This document shows positions 6,585-11,647 of a stretch of 12,919 nucleotides of DNA, in pieces. Position 1 is the first letter of the stretch, and the number at the start of each line of letters is the position of its first letter. Source of the DNA: Betaproteobacteria bacterium (GTDB lineage: Bacteria; Pseudomonadota; Gammaproteobacteria; Burkholderiales; Burkholderiaceae_C); NCBI GenBank assembly GCA_947448675.1, contig CANFOR010000062.1:1-12919 (forward strand), given 5' to 3'. The translations under genes and the position numbers were made by a program. The notes below the pieces were generated by a model. That model searched no databases. It saw nothing but the letters and a program-made list of their open reading frames with translations, and was not told where the DNA came from.

Positions 6585-7658
6585 ATGGCATCCATTGAGC
6601 TAAAAGACATCATCAAACGCTACGGCGTTGGCCCCAAGGCCAACCAGGTCATCCATGGCGTGAATGCGCACATCCAAGACGGCGAGTTTGTCGTCATCGT
6701 CGGGCCATCAGGTTGTGGCAAGTCCACGCTCTTGCGCATGGTGGCGGGCTTGGAAGAAATTAGCAGTGGCCAAATTTTGATTGGTGGTCGCGTGGTCAAC
6801 GAGCTCGAACCCGCCGAGCGCGACATCGCCATGGTGTTCCAAAACTATGCGCTCTACCCGCATATGACGGTGTTCAACAACATGGCCTACGGGCTCAAAA
6901 TCGCCAAGCTCTCGGCGCCTGAAATTAAGGCCCGGGTTGATAAAGCCGCAGCCATTTTGGAGCTAGGACATTTGCTAGAACGCAAGCCGCGCGAGCTGTC
7001 AGGCGGGCAGCGCCAGCGCGTGGCCATGGGCCGGGCCATCGTGCGCCAACCCCAGGTGTTTTTGTTTGACGAGCCGCTCTCCAACCTCGACGCCAAGCTG
7101 CGTGCGCAAACCCGTTTAGAGATCCAAAAACTCCACCGTGAGTTGGGCATTACCAGCCTGTTTGTCACACACGATCAAGTCGAAGCCATGACCTTGGCGC
7201 AACGCATGATCGTGATGAACGCCGGTGTGATGGAGCAGTTTGGCACGCCCGATGAGGTCTATAACCGGCCCGCCAGCACCTTTGTGGCAGGCTTTATGGG
7301 AGCTCCACCGATGAACTTGATTGCTATAAATTTAATAGCTGCTTACGTACAATCCATGCGCGTTTCAAGCATTTTTAACTCTGAAATACCGCCTCAAACG
7401 GCCACTTTTGGGGTTCGACCCGAGCATTTGCAGCTGCAGCTCGCGGGCACGGAGGGTGCTTTTCCCATGCAATTGGAAATGAGCGAGATGCTGGGCGCTG
7501 AGCGCCTGCTGTACGCGCGCTGCGCAGGCCAGCAGTGGATTGTGCGCATCGAAGCTACAGCGCCTGCCCCGGCTGTGGGCGCACAGTTTTGCGTCAGCGT
7601 TCAACGCGAGCACTTGCATTGCTTTGACGCGCAGGGTAAACGCATTGCTAGCGTATGA
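6585..7658 (+). CDS. ugpC: Ugp ABC transporter ATP-binding protein UgpC
   Basis: Cytoplasmic ATPase that drives UgpAE. It has 357 residues (E. coli UgpC 356). The ABC domain is complete: Walker A GPSGCGKST (40-48), Q-loop Q86 in VFQNYALYPHMTV, signature LSGGQRQRVAMGRA (138-151), Walker B VFLFDEP (158-164), D-loop SNLDAKLR and H-loop H196 in FVTHDQVEAMTLA. The C-terminal TOBE region is recognised by MGAPPMNL (238-245) and FGVRPEHLQLQL (275-286). Between these, residues 246-268 are unlike E. coli UgpC and are encoded by an AT-rich repeat-like element (see the repeat entry). It could alter the regulatory domain, which in E. coli UgpC has been linked to control by phosphate. The stop overlaps the ugpQ start as ATGA, implying translational coupling. 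ABC function looks intact. Confidence 0.94.
   Translation: MASIELKDIIKRYGVGPKANQVIHGVNAHIQDGEFVVIVGPSGCGKSTLLRMVAGLEEISSGQILIGGRVVNELEPAERDIAMVFQNYALYPHMTVFNNMAYGLKIAKLSAPEIKARVDKAAAILELGHLLERKPRELSGGQRQRVAMGRAIVRQPQVFLFDEPLSNLDAKLRAQTRLEIQKLHRELGITSLFVTHDQVEAMTLAQRMIVMNAGVMEQFGTPDEVYNRPASTFVAGFMGAPPMNLIAINLIAAYVQSMRVSSIFNSEIPPQTATFGVRPEHLQLQLAGTEGAFPMQLEMSEMLGAERLLYARCAGQQWIVRIEATAPAPAVGAQFCVSVQREHLHCFDAQGKRIASV
7320..7388 (+). repeat. Repeat-like palindromic element embedded in frame in ugpC
   Basis: The AT-rich imperfect palindrome GCTATAAATTTAATAGC (7323-7339; one mismatch plus the centre base) is followed by CTGCTTACG and a tail to GCATTTTTAACTCTGAAAT (ends 7388). Base composition contrasts with the GC-rich ugp genes around it. 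From memory, sequences starting with this palindrome and CTGCTTRCG recur many times in Comamonadaceae genomes, usually between genes. Here the element contains no stop in the ugpC frame and encodes residues 246-268. Only one copy is seen in this window, so its repeat nature is an inference; the borders are approximate. Confidence 0.5.
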
Positions 7659-8440
7659 ATAGCAGGGCGCAAGCTTGGCCGTACCCGCGCTGGATCGCCC
7701 ACCGGGGTGCGGGCAAACTCGCACCCGAGAACACCTTGGCGGCCTTTCGCGTGGGCGCGCAGCATGGTTTTCGCATGTTTGAATGCGACGCCAAGCTCAG
7801 CGCTGACGGCGTTCCCTTCTTATTGCACGACGCCAGCTTGGGCCGCACCAGCAATGCGGCTGCGCTATGGGCCAAGGCTTCGGGTTCGGATGTTTCTGCC
7901 GTAGCGGGCGAGCACGCTTGGAGCCGATTGGCCCAGCTCGACGCGGGAAGTTGGCATTCACCTGGCTTCGCAGGCGAGCCCCTGCCCACGCTGGCGAATA
8001 TAGCGCGCTACTGTTTGCTCAATGGCTACGCTTTGAACATCGAAATCAAGCCCACGCCCGGCACCGAACGGCTGACGGGTGCAGTGGTGGCCCAGCATGC
8101 GGCGCGGCTGTGGCAGGGCGCTGAAGTGCCGCCTCTGCTCAGTTCGTTTGCGCCCGAGGCACTGGCCGCAGCGCAGGCGGCTGCCCCGCATTTGCCCCGC
8201 GCTTTATTGCTCGACCACTTGCCTCCAGATTGGCTAGACATCGCTTTGCAGTTGGCCTGTGTGGCGATTGTTTGCAAGCACAGTTTGTGGAACGCCCGCA
8301 CCGTGCAGCAAGCGCGCGGAGCGGGTTTTAAAAGCTTAAGCTACACCGTCAACGACACAGTCGAGGCGCAGCGTTTAGAAGCCTTAGGGACCGACGGCAT
8401 CATCACTGATCGGGTCGATGTGTTCTCCAGCCAGCTGTAG
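7655..8440 (+). CDS. ugpQ: Glycerophosphodiester phosphodiesterase UgpQ
   Basis: Hydrolyses imported glycerophosphodiesters to sn-glycerol-3-phosphate plus an alcohol. It has 261 residues and a GDPD TIM-barrel with no signal peptide, so it is cytoplasmic like E. coli UgpQ. Visible catalytic and metal-binding residues: H16-R17 in WIAHRGAGKLAPENT, E43 and D45 in MFECDAKLSADG, H58-D59 in LLHDASLGRTSN, and E130/K132 in NIEIKPTPG. The family ending is present as SYTVND and GTDGIITDRVDVF. ATG 7655 overlaps the ugpC stop by 4 bp (ATGA), a typical coupled start, and completes ugpBAECQ in E. coli order. Its last 57 bp overlap the 3' end of the opposite-strand sulP gene, so no room is left for a separate terminator between them. 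Confidence 0.93.
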   Translation: MNSRAQAWPYPRWIAHRGAGKLAPENTLAAFRVGAQHGFRMFECDAKLSADGVPFLLHDASLGRTSNAAALWAKASGSDVSAVAGEHAWSRLAQLDAGSWHSPGFAGEPLPTLANIARYCLLNGYALNIEIKPTPGTERLTGAVVAQHAARLWQGAEVPPLLSSFAPEALAAAQAAAPHLPRALLLDHLPPDWLDIALQLACVAIVCKHSLWNARTVQQARGAGFKSLSYTVNDTVEAQRLEALGTDGIITDRVDVFSSQL

Positions 8441-10063
8441 CGCCGCAAGAGTTTCTGCGTCGGTGCGAAACATCTGCAGCAGCGGCCCCTCTTGCAGCGC
8501 ACCGGCCTTGCGCAGCACGCTTTCTACCGGCAGTTTGATGCCGCTGATGGTCAGGCCAATGCCGCGTGTGATCAGGGTGCTGTGCAATTGCATAAACACT
8601 TCTACACCTGTGGCGTCGATGCGGTTGACCGGCTGGGCAAAAAGGCATACGCGCTGGGTGCCGGGGTGCTGGGCCAGGTAGTCCAAAATATTGCGTTCAA
8701 AGGCATTGGCCGAAGCAAAGTCGAGCTCGTCGTCCATACGCAGCGCATAGACGTTGGCAGCCAAAGCGGGCAAACGCCAGAGGTGGCGGTCGCGCAGACT
8801 GCCATCAGCATGCAAGCCCACTTCAATAATGCGTGGGTGCAAACGGTGGTACAAAAAATGGCACAAGCTGAGCAGCAAACCAGCAATCACGCCCCAGTAC
8901 AAATGGGGTGCTACTGCCAATGTCACCAGCATGGTGATGACACTGCTGAGCGCCTCGACCCGCGAGACTTTCCATAGATTCACAAAAGCCGAGGGTTTGA
9001 GCAAGCCATATATGGCAGCCACTACGATGGCGGCTAAAACCGCTTGCGGCACATGGTGCAGCACCGGTGTGAAAAATAAAAGTGTGAGCAGCACGACCGC
9101 TACCGACACCACAGTTGCCCAGCCGGTTTGCGCACCGGCATACAGGTTGAGCGCCGAGCGCGAGAAGGATGAGCTGGTGGGAAAGGCCCCGCACAGTCCC
9201 GAGCATATTTTGGCCAAGCCTTGGCCTATCAAGTCTTGGTCTTGGTCCCAGCGTTGGCTGCCGCGTTGACTCTCGACTTTGGCACTCGATGCGGTTTCCA
9301 AAAAACTCACCAAAGTAATGACCAGGGTGGGCACCAGCAATTGGCTAAGCAGGTGCCAGCTGGGCCAAGCCGGTACATACAGTGCGGGCAGACCTGACGC
9401 TAGCGCTCCTACCACTTTGCCACCCGCAGCCTCATAGCCGCTCCAAGCGCTGATGCCTGCCGCCCCTAGCACCAGCAAGACGACGGCGGGCCAGCGTGGC
9501 ACAAAGCGTTTGGCCATTAGCAGCAGCACCAGGCTGGCGATGCCGTAGCTGGCTGCCGCGGCATCGAAAGCAGTCTGCGCCCACAGCGCGGACCCCGCAG
9601 CCAAGCCCAGCATCGAAGGCAATTGCGAGGCCAGAATCAATACGGCCGCCGCTTGGCTAAAGCCCATGAGGATCGGTGCGCTCACCACATTGAGCAGCCA
9701 ACCAAAGCGGATAAAACCCAACAGCAACTGCAGCAAGCCCGACAGCAACGCCAGCCATACTGCCAGGTTGATCCACTCGGCACTGCCAGGCAAGGCCATT
9801 CCCGTTAAGGAAGAGGCTACCAACAAACAAGTCAGAGCGGTTGGGCCAACCGACAAGCGTGTGGAGGCACTCCATAGCACGGCTACCAAGGCTGGCAGCA
9901 TAGAAGCATAAATGCCCGTGACCAAGGGCATGCCCGCTAAGGCCGCATAGGCCACGCCTTGTGGAATGACCATCAACCCGACCGTCACGCCTGCCGACAG
10001 TTCGGGCAACCAAGTGCTGCGGCCGGGGCGTGGCCAGTTTAAAAACGGAAAGTAGCGTTGCAT
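8384..10063 (-). CDS. SulP/SLC26-family anion transporter with STAS domain
   Basis: Inner-membrane transporter of the SulP family, often annotated as sulfate permease; bicarbonate or other anions are equally possible. With ATG 10063 it has 559 residues. The transporter part (about 15-405) has many helices and the family motifs PQGVAYAALAGMPLVTGIYA (34-53), then SMLPALV, and GAFPTSSSFSRSALNLYAGA (292-311). The C-terminal STAS domain (about 427-540) contains VNRIDATGVEVF (479-490) and ISGIKLPVESVLRKAG. In-frame ATG 10087 would add 8 residues; ATG 10195 would run antisense through the start of dgoK with a non-conserved, basic leader and is rejected. Neither likely start has a clear Shine-Dalgarno. 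It is divergent from dgoK and overlaps ugpQ at the 3' end. No sulfate-assimilation genes are in view to settle the substrate. Confidence 0.88.
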   Translation of the reverse strand: MQRYFPFLNWPRPGRSTWLPELSAGVTVGLMVIPQGVAYAALAGMPLVTGIYASMLPALVAVLWSASTRLSVGPTALTCLLVASSLTGMALPGSAEWINLAVWLALLSGLLQLLLGFIRFGWLLNVVSAPILMGFSQAAAVLILASQLPSMLGLAAGSALWAQTAFDAAAASYGIASLVLLLMAKRFVPRWPAVVLLVLGAAGISAWSGYEAAGGKVVGALASGLPALYVPAWPSWHLLSQLLVPTLVITLVSFLETASSAKVESQRGSQRWDQDQDLIGQGLAKICSGLCGAFPTSSSFSRSALNLYAGAQTGWATVVSVAVVLLTLLFFTPVLHHVPQAVLAAIVVAAIYGLLKPSAFVNLWKVSRVEALSSVITMLVTLAVAPHLYWGVIAGLLLSLCHFLYHRLHPRIIEVGLHADGSLRDRHLWRLPALAANVYALRMDDELDFASANAFERNILDYLAQHPGTQRVCLFAQPVNRIDATGVEVFMQLHSTLITRGIGLTISGIKLPVESVLRKAGALQEGPLLQMFRTDAETLAALQLAGEHIDPISDDAVGP

Positions 10064-10110
10064 GAACTGCAGTTTAGCCGGGGCCATCTGGGTTAGAGTG
10101 CAGCATGCAA
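10058..10110. repeat. Interrupted inverted repeat spanning the divergent sulP and dgoK starts
   Basis: TTGCATGaaCTGCA (10058-10071) mirrors TGCAGCATGCAA (10099-10110): 12 matching bases, with two extra bases in the left arm. Each arm contains one of the two start codons (ATG at 10063 on minus, 10105 on plus), both followed by CAA. Only 41 bp lie between the two start codons, so promoters must lie within this region or the opposing gene. It could be a shared operator or a coincidence of two similar start contexts. Confidence 0.3.
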
Positions 10111-11040
10111 GACAAAAGCCTGATCGCCCTGGACTGGGGTACGTCGAATCTGCGCGCCACCTGGATCGACGCGCAAGGTGCTGTGATCGAGACACGCAGC
10201 CTTGCAGGCGGCATCATGGCCGTGCAAAACGGGCAGTTTGTCCAAGCGCTGTACAGCGTATGCGGTGACTGGTTAGCGCACAGCAATGCCGTGTGCATTG
10301 CCAGCGGCATGATCGGTAGCCGCCAAGGTTGGCAAGAGGCTCCTTACCTAGATTGCCCGGCCAGCTTGCATAGTGCAGCAGCAGCCTTGGTCAGCGTGAA
10401 CATCGAGCCCCATGCCAACAAACCTCGGCGCAATTTGTATATCGTGCCGGGTGTGCGTTGCCGTAGCAGTACGGGGCAATGGGATGTAATGCGCGGTGAA
10501 GAAACCCAAGTCTGGGGTGCCGATGTTCCCCTTGGGGGCCTGTGTATTTTGCCCGGAACGCATAGCAAATGGGTTGGCTTAAGCCCACAAAGCAATGGGC
10601 AAATTGAGCGTTTCAGCACCTATATGACGGGTGAGCTGTTTGCTGTTTTGTCACAGCACAGTATTTTGGGGAGACTCATGCAGCCGGGCCCATTTAGTGC
10701 CGAAGATTTTGCTGCGGGGGTGCGCATTGGTTTATTGGAGCATGCACATGCCAGCCATATTTTGTTTTCGGTGCGCACAGCGGGCCTGATGGGCCAGGTA
10801 GCGCCAGAGGGTCTGCAAGACTATTTGTCAGGCATGCTCATTGGCATCGAACTGGGCAGCGCAAAAACCCAACTTTCTCCAGCGCAATGCACACAAGCTA
10901 TGACCTTGATTGGCGATGCTGCTTTGTGCCAACGGTATGCCACCGCATTGGCCATTGCTGGCATAAAAAGTTGCTCAGCACCCGCAGAAGTCACCGCCCT
11001 GGGATTGCGAAAAATTTTCTTAGCACAAGAATTTTTGTAA
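10105..11040 (+). CDS. dgoK: 2-dehydro-3-deoxygalactonokinase
   Basis: Phosphorylates 2-keto-3-deoxy-galactonate with ATP to the 6-phosphate, in the De Ley-Doudoroff route of galactose/galactonate catabolism, in the cytoplasm. It has 311 residues (E. coli DgoK 292). Family motifs run in order: ALDWGTSNLRATW (8-20), GMIGSRQGWQEAPY (68-81), DVMRGEETQVWG (127-138), LPGTHSKWV (149-157), TGELFAVLSQHSILG (175-189), LSGMLIGIELG (241-251) and LIGDAALCQRYATAL (268-282). It usually sits beside dgoA (KDPGal aldolase), but here the neighbours are sulP and an XRE protein, so it seems isolated unless partners lie elsewhere. The second half is more AT-rich than the ugp genes; I count 27 of 60 GC at 10621-10680 against 39 of 60 at 5341-5400. 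No good Shine-Dalgarno is seen before ATG 10105. Confidence 0.92.
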   Translation: MQDKSLIALDWGTSNLRATWIDAQGAVIETRSLAGGIMAVQNGQFVQALYSVCGDWLAHSNAVCIASGMIGSRQGWQEAPYLDCPASLHSAAAALVSVNIEPHANKPRRNLYIVPGVRCRSSTGQWDVMRGEETQVWGADVPLGGLCILPGTHSKWVGLSPQSNGQIERFSTYMTGELFAVLSQHSILGRLMQPGPFSAEDFAAGVRIGLLEHAHASHILFSVRTAGLMGQVAPEGLQDYLSGMLIGIELGSAKTQLSPAQCTQAMTLIGDAALCQRYATALAIAGIKSCSAPAEVTALGLRKIFLAQEFL

Positions 11041-11063
11041 TAAATGACAGTCTGATGGATAAT
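11035..11063 (+). promoter_or_regulatory. Sigma70-like promoter of the XRE-HTH gene
   Basis: TTGTAA (11035-11040, 4 of 6 to TTGACA, overlapping the dgoK stop) and GATAAT (11058-11063, 5 of 6 to TATAAT) are separated by exactly 17 bp. Transcription would start near 11070, about 49 bases before ATG 11119 and just ahead of the palindrome at 11075. Confidence 0.6.
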
Positions 11064-11074
11064 AGAGTTTCCAA

Positions 11075-11094
11075 TCTATGATAAACATCATAGA
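11075..11094. promoter_or_regulatory. Perfect 20-bp palindromic operator candidate
   Basis: TCTATGAT-AAAC-ATCATAGA has 8-bp perfect inverted arms around a 4-bp spacer. It starts about 5 bases after the predicted transcription start and ends 24 bases before the XRE gene. This is a typical place for an operator that blocks transcription. Self-regulation by the downstream HTH protein is the simplest guess; a short RNA hairpin in the leader is an alternative. Confidence 0.6.
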
Positions 11095-11118
11095 ACTTTC
11101 AACCAAAACGCCACCACT

Positions 11119-11592
11119 ATGCCTAATATCGCCAGTGTTCTGAAAGACGAAATCGCCCGTTTAGCCCGTAAAGAATTGCGCGGTGAGAACGTTCAGCTTA
11201 AAAAATCTTCTGCGCAATTCCGTAGTGAAATTGCTGCTTTGAAGCGTCGTTTGATGGCCTTGGAGAAGTTGGTGCAGCGCTTGGGCAAAGGCGGCACGCG
11301 CAAGTCGGCTGCTGCGTCAGATGACGCCGACAATGCTTCGGCAGGTTTGCGCTTCAGTGCCAAAGGCTTGGCAACCAAACGCAAACGCCTGGGTTTAAGT
11401 GCTGCTGAAATGGCCGCTTTAATGGGCGTGTCGGCCCAATCCATCTACAAATGGGAAGAGGGTAAAAACCGTCCGCGCGCCAGCCAATTGCCTGCCATTG
11501 CTTCAGTGCGTGGTTTGGGCAAACGCGAGGCATTGGCGCGCTTGGCCGAGCTGGCGGCCACTGCCCCGGTGGTAGAGGCCGACAAGGCTTAA
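11119..11592 (+). CDS. Coiled-coil plus XRE-family helix-turn-helix DNA-binding protein
   Basis: A 157-residue basic protein. Residues 1-55 are charged and helical, with a likely coiled coil at about 24-55 (KKSSAQFRSEIAALKRRLMALEKL is its core; heptad-like hydrophobics L41, L45, L48 and L52), which suggests oligomerisation. A Gly/Ser/Ala-rich linker (57-76) leads to an XRE/Cro-type HTH at about 80-137: RFSAKGLATKRKRLGLS, AAEMAALMGVSAQSIYKWE (recognition helix around 104-113), GKNRPRASQLPAI and RGLGKREALARL. Similar coiled-coil/HTH proteins occur widely in betaproteobacteria, to my knowledge without a defined function. It has its own promoter and a palindrome in its leader, so negative autoregulation is plausible. 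ATG 11119 lacks a strong Shine-Dalgarno, but no other start fits the leader. It is convergent with the dehydrogenase gene. Whether it controls dgoK or the dehydrogenase is unknown. Confidence 0.8.
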   Translation: MPNIASVLKDEIARLARKELRGENVQLKKSSAQFRSEIAALKRRLMALEKLVQRLGKGGTRKSAAASDDADNASAGLRFSAKGLATKRKRLGLSAAEMAALMGVSAQSIYKWEEGKNRPRASQLPAIASVRGLGKREALARLAELAATAPVVEADKA

Positions 11593-11602
11593 GCTTAGTC
11601 GC

Positions 11603-11631
11603 GCTAACCAGCAACACGGTTGTTGGTTAGC
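11603..11631. terminator. Hairpin between the convergent XRE and dehydrogenase genes
   Basis: Left arm GCTAACCAGCAAC (11603-11615), loop ACG, right arm GTTGTTGGTTAGC (11619-11631): 13 pairs with one G-U in plus-strand RNA and one A-C mismatch in minus-strand RNA. It lies 10 bp after the XRE stop and 16 bp before the dehydrogenase stop. There is no U-tract on either side, so it is not a textbook intrinsic terminator, but position and stem strength fit a shared 3' end or mRNA stabiliser. A 9-bp direct repeat AAGGCTTAA flanks it (11584-11592 and 11633-11641). Confidence 0.55.
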
Positions 11632-11647
11632 AAAGGCTTAAAGAGAC

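Noticed and set aside
10064..10195. A longer sulP protein starting at ATG 10195 (603 residues)
   Set aside because: The extra 44 residues are Arg/Ser/Cys-rich, unlike SulP N-termini, and would lie antisense over the start of the well-supported dgoK gene. ATG 10063 begins at a typical SulP leader.
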